Position numbers and translations under genes: made by a program | Shown here: one piece after another, positions 1 through 9,173 of the stretch | Layout: every line of letters begins with the position of its first letter | How positions within the stretch are numbered: position 1 is the stretch's first letter | Assembly (NCBI RefSeq): GCF_031457955.1 | Contig: NZ_JAVDXN010000011.1 | Location: 1-64,000, forward strand | Reading direction: 5' to 3' | Length of the DNA: 64,000 nucleotides | From: Mixta sp031457955 | GTDB lineage: Bacteria; Pseudomonadota; Gammaproteobacteria; Enterobacterales; Enterobacteriaceae | Notes under the pieces: model-generated | What the model was told of the DNA's origin: nothing | What the model saw: the letters and a program-made list of their open reading frames with translations, nothing else | Database searches by the model: none

Positions 1-156
1 CGATGCTTGCTTTACGATCCCACTTTTAGTTCTGAAGCGATTATTGCTCGGGCGCGTAAGCATCTCGTGTCTTCACTATCAGAGCCCAGCTGGCAAACCC
101 GGAACGAGCTTGCGCGGTCCGGCGAAGATTACCGAACTTGCTGGTTAGCGCAGTAG
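1..156 (+). CDS. C-terminal end of an unidentified protein (cut by window edge)
   Basis: Frame 1 is open from the first base to a TAG at 154-156, giving 51 residues rich in Ser, Arg and Leu. I do not recognise a family. It is followed by the palindromic intergenic repeat at 216-239, which elsewhere in this window sits at gene or module borders, so this may be the end of a neighbouring module. The short visible length makes the coding call weak. Confidence 0.3.
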   Translation, partial: RCLLYDPTFSSEAIIARARKHLVSSLSEPSWQTRNELARSGEDYRTCWLAQ

Positions 157-215
157 GGTTGACGACCCAGCAGCGCTGGGGAGCAGGAGGAAGTCACTGA
201 ATTTTTAATGCTAAT

Positions 216-239
216 GTCCGCTTTGTGCCAATAGCGGAC
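216..239. repeat. Palindromic intergenic repeat, copy 1
   Basis: Arms GTCCGC and GCGGAC with an internal TGCCA. Related copies occur at 13738-13761, 19850-19875 and 19893-19916, and partial copies at 24035-24053 and 26409-26432. All are intergenic. It may form a hairpin that acts as a terminator for the convergent genes here. Confidence 0.6.
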
Positions 240-298
240 GTTGGAAACAAAAAAAACTATCCGACTGGGTAACATGAAACAGTGACAAGCGATGACGA

Positions 299-1198
299 TT
301 AACTAAACTGCTGCCGCCACTGCCTGACATGGTCGATCAGGGCGCGGAGTTTTGGCGCAATATTGTGACGTTGAGGGAAGTACAGATAGAAGCCTGGAAA
401 TTGTGGAAGAAAATCATCAAGCACTGATATAAGTTGACCTGTTTCAATATATGGCCTGAATGTCTCCTGCGTGGCAATTGTTATCCCCCCACCGGCAAGA
501 GCCAGCCTCAACATCAGACGCAGATCATTAGTAGTAATCTGCGGTTCAATCGCCAGGTCGAAAGCTCTCCCGTTCTCCTTAAATGGCCAGCGATAAGGCG
601 CAACATCCGGGGATGAACGCCAGCCGATACACTGATGATGTACAAGATCAAGCGGATGAACCGGTGCGCTATTGGCTGCGAGATAGGATGGGGATGCAAC
701 CACCATTTCACGTTGACGGCCGGTCAGGGGAACGGCAATCATGTCTTTTTCGATTACTTCCCCAAGTCTTACTCCGGCGTCATAACCTGCGGCCACAATA
801 TCAAATTCCTCGTCTGTCACAACAATATCAATCATCACGGCTGGATTGGCTGCAGCAAACGAAGCAATTAGCGGACCGGAAAGAAATTCTTCTGCTATGG
901 AGGTTACTGCGATCCTGAGTAGTCCACGTGGCATGTTGTCAGAAGCAATATCTTCGAACGCAGCTTCAATACTGGATAAAGGTGGTGACAGTGATTGACG
1001 CAGTCGTTCCCCCGCTTCCGTCAAATTCACTGAGCGCGTCGTCCGCATCACAAGCATTGTGCCGAAAAAATCCTCTAGCCGCCTTATTCCCTGACTGACT
1101 GCCGAGCGGGTAACTCCCAGCCGGGCTGCGGCTGTGGTGAAATTTCTCTCTTCAGCGACGGCGATAAAAACAGGTAAAAGGTTGAGATCAATTTTCAT
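299..1198 (-). CDS. LysR-family transcriptional regulator
   Basis: At 299 residues this is the usual LysR length. An N-terminal winged helix-turn-helix (about residues 4-62, with ARLGVTRSAVSQGIRRLE) precedes a periplasmic-binding-like effector domain. The segment YDAGVRLGEVIEKDMIAVPL is shared with the LysR proteins at 3248-4201 and 13803-14702, so the three are one subfamily. It is divergent from the short-chain dehydrogenase at 1297 with about 98 bp between the start codons. By LysR custom it probably controls that gene and itself; the inducer cannot be read from sequence. Confidence 0.93.
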   Translation of the reverse strand: MKIDLNLLPVFIAVAEERNFTTAAARLGVTRSAVSQGIRRLEDFFGTMLVMRTTRSVNLTEAGERLRQSLSPPLSSIEAAFEDIASDNMPRGLLRIAVTSIAEEFLSGPLIASFAAANPAVMIDIVVTDEEFDIVAAGYDAGVRLGEVIEKDMIAVPLTGRQREMVVASPSYLAANSAPVHPLDLVHHQCIGWRSSPDVAPYRWPFKENGRAFDLAIEPQITTNDLRLMLRLALAGGGITIATQETFRPYIETGQLISVLDDFLPQFPGFYLYFPQRHNIAPKLRALIDHVRQWRQQFS

Positions 1199-1296
1199 TG
1201 TTTAATTCTGCTAACTACTGAGTCCAGTAGAAGCAGGATACTGGAACCAAACCTAAAGTTCTATCATCTGTGTGAACTCAACTGAAGGAGCACATC

Positions 1297-2019
1297 ATGG
1301 ATAAAGTTATATTAATTACTGGCGCATCAAGCGGTATCGGAGAAGGTATTGCCAGAGAGCTTGGAAATGCAGGCGCGAAGGTGTTATTGGGTGCTCGCAG
1401 ACTGGAGCGTATCGAAGCCATTGCAGCAGAAATCAGCAACCACGGCGGTATCGCTGAGGCGCGGGAACTGGATGTCACAAACCGAGTTTCCATGGCTGAG
1501 TTCGTACAAACTGCGCTCGATTACTGGGGCCGTGTTGACGTTCTGATTAACAATGCGGGCATCATGCCACTTTCACCGCTTGCAGCTGGCAAGCAGGATG
1601 AATGGGAACGTACAATTGACGTTAATATCAAGGGCGTGCTGTGGGGAATTGGCGCTGTACTTCCGGTGATGGAAGCTCAGGGTTGCGGTCAGATAATCAA
1701 TCTTGGTTCTATCGGAGCCCTTTCTGTTGTGCCAACAGCCGCCGTCTATTGTGCCTCCAAGTTCGCAGTAAGGGCTATTTCCGACGGGTTACGGCAGGAA
1801 AGTTCGAAAATCCGCGTGACCTGCGTAAACCCCGGCGTTGTGGAAAGTGAGCTTGCCTCAACCATTACACATGCGGAAACCATGGCGGTGATGGATGCCT
1901 ACCGATCTGTTGCACTGAAACCCGCTGATATTGCCCGGGCCGTACGGCATGTAATTGAGGCTGCTGAAAGTGTTGACACAACTGAAATAACCATCAGGCC
2001 GACAGCCTCAGCAAATTGA
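1297..2019 (+). CDS. Short-chain dehydrogenase/reductase (SDR)
   Basis: This 240-residue classical SDR is predicted to reduce or oxidise a small carbonyl or alcohol with NAD(P)(H) in the cytoplasm. The cofactor motif TGASSGIG is at residues 8-15, NNAG at 85-88, and the catalytic Ser138, Tyr151 and Lys155 (YCASK) are in place. The start is supported by GGAG upstream (tgaaggagcacatcATG). It is divergent from a LysR regulator, a common arrangement for an inducible SDR. The substrate is unknown. Confidence 0.93.
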   Translation: MDKVILITGASSGIGEGIARELGNAGAKVLLGARRLERIEAIAAEISNHGGIAEARELDVTNRVSMAEFVQTALDYWGRVDVLINNAGIMPLSPLAAGKQDEWERTIDVNIKGVLWGIGAVLPVMEAQGCGQIINLGSIGALSVVPTAAVYCASKFAVRAISDGLRQESSKIRVTCVNPGVVESELASTITHAETMAVMDAYRSVALKPADIARAVRHVIEAAESVDTTEITIRPTASAN

Positions 2020-2257
2020 AGCGTATGACAACAGAATAAAGTAAATATATGCAATTATTATTTATTCAATGCCTCTTGAAGGACGCCTGCTGAATGAAAT
2101 GATCATTTGCAAGAAATAGTGAATTCATTACATTATTCTCAAGCAACAGTTATATTGCATTAATCACAGAAATCAGAATGGCGCAGGGAGCAAATGAAAA
2201 CTTACATTACTCCCTTTTTGAAATAATGCCTCAACTTTTATCAACAGGTAAACCATC

Positions 2258-2479
2258 ATGAATAAAATCTATTATTTAACTGCGGCAACAACTTTATCTT
2301 TATTATCTTTCAGCACTATGGCCCAAACCGTCACTGCAGTCGATTCAACCATCGAGGGCGCTGAGGAAAAAATTTCCACACTGGCAACTAAAGAAGGAAA
2401 ATCATATGAAATCCTTGGGGCTTCTTTTAAAAACAGAGTTTATATGACAGCAGAGTTAACTCCTGTTAATAAAAAATAG
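2258..2479 (+). CDS. DUF1471 (YhcN/BhsA/McbA-like) small periplasmic protein
   Basis: The 73-residue product has a clear signal peptide (about residues 1-22, ending TMAQ). The mature part ends in the DUF1471 pattern, with a glycine turn, Y-x-I-L-G-A and a final strand with TAEL. Proteins of this family (BhsA, McbA, YhcN) are stress-induced periplasmic or outer-membrane proteins linked to biofilm, copper, acid or peroxide responses. It has its own upstream region of about 240 AT-rich bases. The role here is inferred from family only. Confidence 0.8.
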   Translation: MNKIYYLTAATTLSLLSFSTMAQTVTAVDSTIEGAEEKISTLATKEGKSYEILGASFKNRVYMTAELTPVNKK

Positions 2480-2591
2480 AGCTTACACATACGCTGGAAT
2501 CTTTCCGTGACTGGCATTGTTCAAAAGGCGTCGCAAATCCACGCCAATATAATCATTTATCTCTAAAACGCATACACAAAACAGGTAAAGC

Positions 2592-2837
2592 ATGACAGAA
2601 AAGCATATTTATACAGGCCTCTGGATAACTGAAGATGGATTCATTCGCCATGAACTTTTACCTGAGGGACGTTATGATGAAGCCCGGGGCAATCAATCCA
2701 GTGCTTATCAGGGCGACTACGACATTCGCGAAAACAGGATCTATTATCAGGACGATACTGGTTTTACAGCTGATGGGATTTTTGTCAGTACTGACGAACT
2801 TCATCATGCTGGAATGGTGCTTTTCCGTCAGAAATAA
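2592..2837 (+). CDS. Atu4866-domain protein
   Basis: The 81-residue protein matches the small Atu4866 family from recall: YTGLWITEDG, then IRHELLPEGRYDEARG, SAYQGDY and DDTGFTADG in the expected order. The family is often found beside LysR regulators and oxidoreductases, as here (LysR at 3248-4201, aldo-keto reductase at 4359). The fold is a small beta barrel; the ligand is unknown. There is no signal peptide, so it is probably cytoplasmic. Confidence 0.82.
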   Translation: MTEKHIYTGLWITEDGFIRHELLPEGRYDEARGNQSSAYQGDYDIRENRIYYQDDTGFTADGIFVSTDELHHAGMVLFRQK

Positions 2838-3247
2838 ATTTATGCCTTCAAGACAACCATAGGAAATAGCTCACAACATAGCATTTGGATGCATGCCTAC
2901 TTATGCTATGGGCCATTATGGCAATGGACTGCCGATTAATAGCGATTGTATATACGGCATGCAATAATAATAGACCTGCATAACAATATTATCTTTCTTA
3001 TGTTTATGCCAATAAACCACATCTTCCCCCAAAAATTATGTAACATCCACAAACCATTTAAATAATTAATTTGATGTTCCGGTCAGATTCGGAGAGAGGT
3101 TATTGTTCGGATTAACGCAGGTGGCGTTGTATCTAATCATCAGATATCATTCGCATCTCGCTTATATCCGGCCTTCCATGCGATGAAGATGTCCATCCGG
3201 GACCAATAACAGACGTTACTGACATCATTTTTTTATCGCAACGCACG
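2838..3247. other. Intergenic region, about 400 bp
   Basis: AT-rich to about 3080, then moderate GC. It contains the imperfect repeat cgttattaa-like tracts but no clear gene, terminator or operator that I can support. Open reading frames running in from the LysR gene on the other frame look like read-through noise. Confidence 0.4.
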
Positions 3248-4201
3248 TTATCTAAAATTACTTTGCGGGCTATTCTGCTTTTGATGAGGTAAATCCGGTA
3301 AAGACTGCAACCCGTTGTCAGCGCGAATGATATTGATAAGCTCTCGCAGAGCGGGATGGACGTATCGACGAGAGCTGTAATACATGTGGAAAGGATCGCC
3401 ATAAGCAGAATGCATGGGCATGACATTGATAAGAGTTCCCTCTGTAAGCTCTGTCTGAACACGAGATTCCAGCACATAAGCCAGACCAATCCCGGCTTTG
3501 GCCGCTGCAATTGTTGTCGCCGTGTCTTTCAGAGTGATAGAACCCGGTACACGCATAGTGAAATTTCCTTCAGGCGCATCAAACTCCCAGCGAAAACTGG
3601 CATTATTCCCAAGTAACAGCTGTAAGCAGTTATGCGCGGATAATTCAGTTGGCCTGTTCGGAGTTCCATAACGATTTACATAATCAGGTGAGCCTACCAC
3701 TATCCAGCGCTGAGAGCCGGTCAGAGCCACGGCGACCATGTCTTCGGGTACCAGATGCCCATACCGCATACCTGCATCAAATCCTTCGGCGGTGATATCG
3801 ACAGGCCGGTCTTCTACGACAACAGTCAGCCGGACATCAGGCCACCTTGTCGCAAACTCTTTCAGGGAAGGCGAAATCAATTGCGCAGCAGCGTCGGCAA
3901 AGACGTTAATACGCAATACACCAAAGCGTCCACGGCCAGGCGCGTTGACAGTATCCAGCGCAGAAGAAATCGTATCAAACCCGCTCGAAAGCTTTTCGGC
4001 TATCTCCTGGCCCAGCGCCGTTGCCGATACCGAACGGCTGGTTCTGTTTAGCAGTCTGGCTCCCAGCCGGGTTTCAAGTCGCCTGATAGCATGGCTTACT
4101 GCTGAAGATGACAGGCCCAGCTCGATGGCCGCAAGTTTAAAACTTCGGCAGCGTAAAACGGTAACGAACGCCTGAAGATCGGCGAAATCAATACGTTCCA
4201 T
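3248..4201 (-). CDS. LysR-family transcriptional regulator
   Basis: This 317-residue regulator has an N-terminal wHTH (residues about 4-62; IELGLSSSAVSHAIRRLE) and a LysR substrate domain with FDAGMRYGHLVPEDMVAV. The C-terminus carries an extra polar tail (about 20 residues, NSPQSNFR end) compared with its relatives in this window. It is divergent from the aldo-keto reductase at 4359 (about 157 bp between starts), its most likely target. The intergenic space is long enough for the paired T-N11-A sites typical of the family. Confidence 0.92.
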   Translation of the reverse strand: MERIDFADLQAFVTVLRCRSFKLAAIELGLSSSAVSHAIRRLETRLGARLLNRTSRSVSATALGQEIAEKLSSGFDTISSALDTVNAPGRGRFGVLRINVFADAAAQLISPSLKEFATRWPDVRLTVVVEDRPVDITAEGFDAGMRYGHLVPEDMVAVALTGSQRWIVVGSPDYVNRYGTPNRPTELSAHNCLQLLLGNNASFRWEFDAPEGNFTMRVPGSITLKDTATTIAAAKAGIGLAYVLESRVQTELTEGTLINVMPMHSAYGDPFHMYYSSRRYVHPALRELINIIRADNGLQSLPDLPHQKQNSPQSNFR

Positions 4202-4358
4202 TTATAAGATGAACCTCATTAATCGCTTCAATGAATCTGGCACATCTTTTAGCATAAGAATTCAGCCCTGGTAAACGCTAAGCTCTGTTATCACAGTCGT
4301 AAACGCAGGTGGTTAAAGCCGACGCGTTCATTGCAGTTCAGCCAGTAAGGGATAACGT

Positions 4359-5345
4359 ATGAAGAACAGAATTCTTGGTAAAACCGGTAAAAGCGTATCT
4401 GAAATTGGCTTCGGAGCCTGGGCTATCGGTGGAACGTGGGGGGAAGTCAGCCTGGAGGATGCGAAAGGCGCTTTGCACGCGGCACTGGACGCGGGTATGA
4501 CCTTTATTGATACCGCTGACGTTTATGGTGACGGACGTTCTGAAAAAATCATTGCCGAGGTATTAAAAGATCGGGGCGGCGAACGTCCTTTTGTTGCGAC
4601 TAAAATCGGCCGCCGTCTTTCCCCCCATGTAGCCTCGGGTTACACAGAAAAAAATCTCAACGAGTTTGTCGATCGCTCCCGCGATAATTTGCAAACAGAA
4701 ACGCTGGATCTGGTTCAGCTGCACTGTCCGCCAACCGAAACTTATTACACGCCTGAAGTTTTCGCCGTTATGGATGAAATGATGAAGACAGGAAAAATTC
4801 GCAGCTATGGGGTTTCTGTTGAAAAAGTGGAAGAAGGGCTTAAGGCACTTGAGTACCCGAACGTTTCATCCATTCAGCTGATTTACAATATTTTCAGGCA
4901 GCGTCCTGCTGAGTTGCTGCTGCGTGAGGCCAGGCGTCGGGAGGTAGGAATCATTGCTCGCGTCCCGCTGGCTTCAGGCCTGCTGACCGGCAAAATGAAA
5001 ACGGACACGGTATTCTCAGCCGATGACCATCGATCTTTTAATCGTAATGGAGAGCAGTTTGATAAGGGGGAAACCTTTGCTGGTGTGCCTTTCGACGTTG
5101 CGCTCGATGCCGTGGAGGAAATACGACGCCTTTTACCTGGTGATATCACAATGGCCGCATTCGCCCTGCGCTGGATTCTCATGAATGAGAATGTTTCTGT
5201 CGTGATCCCTGGTGCCAAAAACAAGGCTCAGTCAGAGGCTAATGCGCAGGCAGGTAATATCAATGCTCTTTCAGATGAAGTGATGACCGCCCTGCAGAAG
5301 ATTTACCAGCAAAAAATATCCCCATGGGTTCATCAGCGCTGGTAG
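4359..5345 (+). CDS. Aldo/keto reductase
   Basis: The 328-residue cytoplasmic (alpha/beta)8 NADPH-dependent reductase carries the full catalytic tetrad Asp51, Tyr56, Lys82 and His122, and the C-terminal cofactor-binding segment IPGAKNKAQSEANA. Family members reduce aldehydes, methylglyoxal or quinone-like carbonyls. It is divergent from the LysR gene at 3248-4201 and seems monocistronic. A second, distinct aldo/keto reductase lies at 18759. The substrate is not predictable. Confidence 0.93.
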   Translation: MKNRILGKTGKSVSEIGFGAWAIGGTWGEVSLEDAKGALHAALDAGMTFIDTADVYGDGRSEKIIAEVLKDRGGERPFVATKIGRRLSPHVASGYTEKNLNEFVDRSRDNLQTETLDLVQLHCPPTETYYTPEVFAVMDEMMKTGKIRSYGVSVEKVEEGLKALEYPNVSSIQLIYNIFRQRPAELLLREARRREVGIIARVPLASGLLTGKMKTDTVFSADDHRSFNRNGEQFDKGETFAGVPFDVALDAVEEIRRLLPGDITMAAFALRWILMNENVSVVIPGAKNKAQSEANAQAGNINALSDEVMTALQKIYQQKISPWVHQRW

Positions 5346-5743
5346 ATACCGTTTTCAAATTTACACCGAAAACAGAAAGTTCAGCTGAGTGGTATCTGCG
5401 GATGCAATACGTCACGGCCTGTTTCACGCTGAGCAAAAAATTGATCTGTCCCGGCTGAAACCTCTGTAGATACAGGTCGCCACCGGACTTTGTGATAAAT
5501 TCAGCCCACAGGGCGGGATGCGATAGCCTGTCGGCTCTTTTGACAGGTATTTATGAATAAGAAAAAGGTAACGGACCGGCGTGAACTCATGAAGGACAGG
5601 GTGGTGCTCCGGGAAATGTCATAGCCATAAGGGCGACGATGAAACCCGGCAGTTCGCTGTCTGCAAAGGCGATGATCGACGTGCTGACTTACCCTTTTCT
5701 TTTTCTGCGGTTGCGCTAACCTGTCCGGCTTGTTTTTATATGG
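5346..5743. other. Intergenic region, about 400 bp, possible relics
   Basis: I see no intact gene. A 23-codon reading frame (about 5551-5625) of charged residues could be a relic or leader but has no clear family. The stretch lacks an obvious strong promoter for the MFS gene that follows. Confidence 0.35.
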
Positions 5744-6958
5744 ATGCTGTCACGCACGATGCAAAAATTCACACTTCTTTTACTTAGCCTGGTGCTTCTG
5801 AGCCCGCTGGGCATTGACCTCTACCTGCCTACCCTGCCAGATATTGCGGTGGGACTAAACACGCCCGTGACCACGATCCAGACAACCATTCCCCTGTTTT
5901 TGCTGGTAATGGGTTTAGGTCAGATTGTTGCTGGGCCATTGGTTGATAATTTTGGCCGTAAACCTGTAGCCATAGCCGGGATCCTGCTATATCTGGTGGG
6001 TAGTATTCTTGCTGCCACTGCAACCGGCTGGCCGCAGTTCCTTACCGCGCGTATTGTTCAGGGTTGCGCGGTTTGCTGTACCTCCGTGGTGGCGTTCAGC
6101 GGAGTCAGGGATCGTCTTGAGGGCGAGGAAGCGGCACGAGCCTACGGTTTCCTTAACGGTGCCCTGAATATTGTTCCGGCACTAGCACCGATGCTGGGTG
6201 GTTTCCTGGCCGGTGCGTTTGGCTGGCGTGCCCCCTTCTGGTTTCTTGCCAGTTATGTGCTGGTCATTGGCCTGATGATCCTGCGTTTCCTGCCTGAAAC
6301 ACGCCCAGCCGGAACGCTGGCAGTCAAAGGTCTTCCGCTTGTCCAGTACGCCCGAATCCTGCGTGAACCCCGATTCCTTGCTTTTACGTTTGCTAATGCG
6401 GGTGCAATGGGCATGGTGCTGACCTACGTATCACTGGCTCCGCAGGTGCTGATGACCGAAGGCAAACTCTCTGCCCTGCAGTTTTCCATGGCCTTTGGCG
6501 CTAATGGTTTCTGGATCATGCTTGCCAGCATGCTGGTAAATAAAATAATCCGCAAGCTGGGCCGGTCCATCTGTCTGGCTTTTGGCAGTCTGGCAATGGC
6601 CTGTGGTGCTTTGACGATGCTGGCAGGCATGGCCATCTTCCCGGCAGAGATGCAAACCAATTGGGCGTTGTATATGTTCCCGGTGGCTATATCGGTTGCC
6701 GGTCTGGCATTTACGGTCGGTCCGGCAACCAGCTATGCCCTGGAACCTTATAAACAGCAGGCTGGCGTGGCTTCGGCCCTGGCGGGATTTATTCAGATGG
6801 CGGGCGGCTCCTCTGCCGGTTTACTGGCGATGGCTCTGCCGGTAAACGAGAAGCTTGCGCTGAGTGCGATGATGATTATTGGTGCCGTACTCGCAGCGCT
6901 TGCGTGGAAATGCAGCAGGAATGTGCACGGTACGCTTACCGCGCTGAAAACCAAATAA
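5744..6958 (+). CDS. MFS drug efflux transporter, Bcr/CflA (CmlA-like) family
   Basis: The 404-residue inner-membrane protein has about 12 hydrophobic segments and the DHA1 signature: GIDLYLPTLP at the first helix, then DNFGRKPVAIAG (MFS motif A) around residues 67-79. Bcr/CflA proteins export chloramphenicol, bicyclomycin or similar small molecules by proton antiport. The Met at 5759 (MQKFTLLLLSL) is an alternative start, since neither ATG has a strong ribosome site. An alanine racemase remnant overlaps its 3' side on the other strand. Confidence 0.9.
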   Translation: MLSRTMQKFTLLLLSLVLLSPLGIDLYLPTLPDIAVGLNTPVTTIQTTIPLFLLVMGLGQIVAGPLVDNFGRKPVAIAGILLYLVGSILAATATGWPQFLTARIVQGCAVCCTSVVAFSGVRDRLEGEEAARAYGFLNGALNIVPALAPMLGGFLAGAFGWRAPFWFLASYVLVIGLMILRFLPETRPAGTLAVKGLPLVQYARILREPRFLAFTFANAGAMGMVLTYVSLAPQVLMTEGKLSALQFSMAFGANGFWIMLASMLVNKIIRKLGRSICLAFGSLAMACGALTMLAGMAIFPAEMQTNWALYMFPVAISVAGLAFTVGPATSYALEPYKQQAGVASALAGFIQMAGGSSAGLLAMALPVNEKLALSAMMIIGAVLAALAWKCSRNVHGTLTALKTK

Positions 6959-7195
6959 ACCCGACCGGTACCCGCGGAGCAAGCGCACACGTCAGCTCAT
7001 TACCAACGGTACCGGCAGCGTACGCATCCTCATTAATCAGGACCTTTTTACCCCACAACTCCACCTTGTTGCCGATACCTGCCTGCTGGTAAGGGATCAA
7101 ATCCACAGTAATCATATCCACTGAAACTGCCCCAGCCACTTGCGTTCTGACCCCATCAGTCCAGACCGGAGGGACGTGTGGGCGCGTAGCGGGTA
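6957..7195 (-). pseudogene. alr: Alanine racemase (alr/dadX) C-terminal remnant
   Basis: Read on the minus strand, one continuous frame encodes a typical alanine racemase C-terminal stretch: DGVRTQVAGAVSVDMITVDL, then QAGIGNKVELWGK and AAGTVGNELTCALAPRVPV. In intact enzymes this follows roughly residue 290 of 360. There is no N-terminal pyridoxal-phosphate domain, no start codon with a ribosome site, and the right end runs into the MFS gene. It is a gene fragment left by recombination, not a functional racemase. Confidence 0.8.
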
Positions 7196-7357
7196 TTCCT
7201 GCCAGGACAACCGATTCTCCGCCTTTTCTTCAACGCGGGCATAATCCTCAAGGCAGGCCCGCTTTATGCCAGAAACAAACTGAGAAAAACTCAGGTAAGT
7301 CCTGAACATCTAACCGCACAACATCGCTATTCAAAGGGGGCCAGGATCTGCTTTAAT

Positions 7358-7378
7358 ATATACAGTTAAACTGTATAT
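7358..7378. promoter_or_regulatory. Perfect palindrome, likely operator
   Basis: Arms ATATACAGT (7358-7366) and ACTGTATAT (7370-7378) are perfect inverse complements separated by 3 bp. The site ends 12 bp before the ATG at 7391, so a bound repressor would block transcription or translation of the SnoaL-like gene. The MarR regulator at 7798-8232 is the nearest candidate binder (inference). Confidence 0.65.
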
Positions 7379-7390
7379 GTGAGGGTTTTC

Positions 7391-7801
7391 ATGTCTGAGC
7401 AAAATAAAATTGTCGTGCAACGCTTCAATCAGTACGTTATTGCCGAAGGCAGCCGCGAGGCATTTGACGCATTAGTGGCTGACCGTTTTATCAATCGATC
7501 CGCCCCGGAAGGCACTGCCGGCGATCGTGAAAGTCTGTGGCGTACCTTTGACCAAATCCTTCGCCCCGCGCTTACAGATTTACAGGTCAATATAGAAGAT
7601 CAGATTGCCGAACGAGACTGGGTCACCACGCGTAAAACGATAACGGGCAGGCATACAGGTGAACTGATGGGGGTCGCTCCAACCGGTAAAGCTGTCATCA
7701 TTTCAGTGATAGATATGGTCCGGATTGCTGAAGGAAAATACGTAGAGCACTGGGGACTAAATACACTGGCACAGGTGTTGAGTCAGCTAAAGCAGAACTA
7801 A
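7391..7801 (+). CDS. SnoaL-like (NTF2-fold) protein
   Basis: The 136-residue protein has the SnoaL/ester-cyclase pattern: FNQYVIAEGSREAFDALVADRF near the start, a central DRESLWRTF, and GKYVEHWGLNTLAQVL at the end, which is the usual WDxxxLLxQL-type finish. I chose ATG 7391 because GAGG lies 7 bp upstream. Enzymes of this fold act on small polyketide- or steroid-like molecules, but many have no known substrate. The 3' end overlaps the convergent MarR gene by 4 bp, so the two are packed as one regulatory unit. Confidence 0.82.
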   Translation: MSEQNKIVVQRFNQYVIAEGSREAFDALVADRFINRSAPEGTAGDRESLWRTFDQILRPALTDLQVNIEDQIAERDWVTTRKTITGRHTGELMGVAPTGKAVIISVIDMVRIAEGKYVEHWGLNTLAQVLSQLKQN

Positions 7802-8232
7802 AGGAGTTTGTGCAGTGCAGCCAGACCTTTCTGCAGATCCCCGCGTTCGGCTTCACTGAGCCGGGCATCTAACCGTGCTGCAATCCACTCAACTCGCTTT
7901 GCACGTGCGTCGGCCAGCAGGGCACGTGCATTTTCACTTAGTACAATCAGTTGTGCCCGCGCATCCTGCGGATTTTTTTGCCGCTGCACCAGACCCTGAA
8001 GCTCAAGTTCATTGATTACCAGACGCATGCTTTGATGTTTTACACCCCGCAGGCTGGCAAGTTCAGCGATAGACAGCGCATGGTGCGTATCGAGCAGATC
8101 CAGAGTTTCATACTGGGATGTGCGAATTGTGCCGGTTGATATGCGTACATTTCGAATAAACGCGCTCACTATCTCGCGCAGTTCTTCGGCCAGTACTTCC
8201 GATTCACTTGTCACAGGAGGTTTTTCGTTCAT
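7798..8232 (-). CDS. MarR-family regulator
   Basis: This 144-residue winged-helix protein has recognition helix SLRGVKHQSMRLVINELELQ (about residues 61-80) and a wing with DARAQLIVLSENARALLADA. MarR proteins are dimeric repressors released by small phenolics or oxidants. It is convergent with the SnoaL-like gene (4-bp overlap at 7798-7801). The palindrome at 7358-7378 is a plausible operator. Confidence 0.9.
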   Translation of the reverse strand: MNEKPPVTSESEVLAEELREIVSAFIRNVRISTGTIRTSQYETLDLLDTHHALSIAELASLRGVKHQSMRLVINELELQGLVQRQKNPQDARAQLIVLSENARALLADARAKRVEWIAARLDARLSEAERGDLQKGLAALHKLL

Positions 8233-8430
8233 TACGGGAGGTTAACCTACATTTAATTGGCATACAGGGGCATCTTAAAAAGGTGTGAAAGTTGGTTTAA
8301 CGGACAGGCGGGGCTGTCATTCTGTGCCAGCAACGTGCATGTATTATCGTTATGCCAGGCTCCGGTACCAGCCGATAATTCAGCCCTGGTTAGCCTGGCG
8401 CGACCTTCATTTTCTACCGTGGGCAGGAAG

Positions 8431-9063
8431 TCAAAACTTCAGTTGAAGCGTATCGGCAAACTGGCGGTAATACAGCTCGATGAGTTTCTGTCCATTGTCC
8501 GGGGAGAACAGGTACAGGCGCATGAGGCCCTCAAAAACAAGGGACAGGCGCTCTGTCACGGCATGCGGATCGAGTCCAGCAGATATCTGGCCGCTGCTCT
8601 GGGCCGCGCGTATCCTGCTGTGGACGCTGTCAATCAGGCCAGCTTCTGAATCACGAAGGAGTTCGGCAACATGCGTGTTACGCGCACCTTCACTGGCGAT
8701 TTCAGCACGTAAAACTGCCACCGCGTGTCCCTCGGGTGTGAGGAAAATCTCTGCCAGCAGCTCTTCAATCGCCTTGCGACTGAAATCAGTACTCCAGAAA
8801 CGGCTTATCAGATTGTGATGCCGCTGCAGGTCGAGTTCGATAAGCGCCGTGATGAGGACGTCCTTGCTCGGAAAGTACTGGTAAATGTTCGCAACGCTGA
8901 CCCCTGCAGCCGCACCAATCTCGGAAATGGATGAGGCGTGAAACCCGCGTTGTATAAAGCAGGTTCGGGCCCCGTTGAGGATCTGGGTCATGCGTTCTTC
9001 ACGCGCATGCTCATTCACGGGACGCCCGCGCAGGGGCTTGTCTGCATCAGTTTTCATTTTCAC
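8431..9063 (-). CDS. TetR-family repressor
   Basis: This 210-residue protein has an N-terminal TetR HTH (about residues 23-69; ISEIGAAAGVSVANIYQYFPSKDVLITALI) and a ligand-binding C-terminal helical domain. It follows the aldehyde dehydrogenase on the same strand with a gap of about 110 bp, so it is probably the downstream gene of that unit and controls it. Two near-identical inverted sites with the core AAGTGATCATTT (10761-10789 and 12031-12059) are good candidate operators. The ligand is unknown; an aldehyde or its precursor is a guess. Confidence 0.92.
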   Translation of the reverse strand: MKMKTDADKPLRGRPVNEHAREERMTQILNGARTCFIQRGFHASSISEIGAAAGVSVANIYQYFPSKDVLITALIELDLQRHHNLISRFWSTDFSRKAIEELLAEIFLTPEGHAVAVLRAEIASEGARNTHVAELLRDSEAGLIDSVHSRIRAAQSSGQISAGLDPHAVTERLSLVFEGLMRLYLFSPDNGQKLIELYYRQFADTLQLKF

Positions 9064-9087
9064 ATTTTATTCCATTCAGGTAACACA

Positions 9088-9114
9088 AGGACGACACCGG
9101 AGTGGTGTCGTCCT
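9088..9114. terminator. Hairpin between aldehyde dehydrogenase and TetR genes
   Basis: Eleven-base perfect arms AGGACGACACC (9088-9098) and GGTGTCGTCCT (9104-9114) around a 5-base loop. There is no strong T tract on either strand, so it may attenuate rather than end the aldehyde dehydrogenase transcript before tetR. Confidence 0.55.
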
Positions 9115-9173
9115 CAGTTTGCAGGTCAGGTCAGCCACGCAGTGGACGAACTGGCGATACGAGGCGATAAACG

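Noticed and set aside
3133..3510. A 125-codon minus-strand frame
   Set aside because: Overlaps the LysR gene in another frame, no motif.
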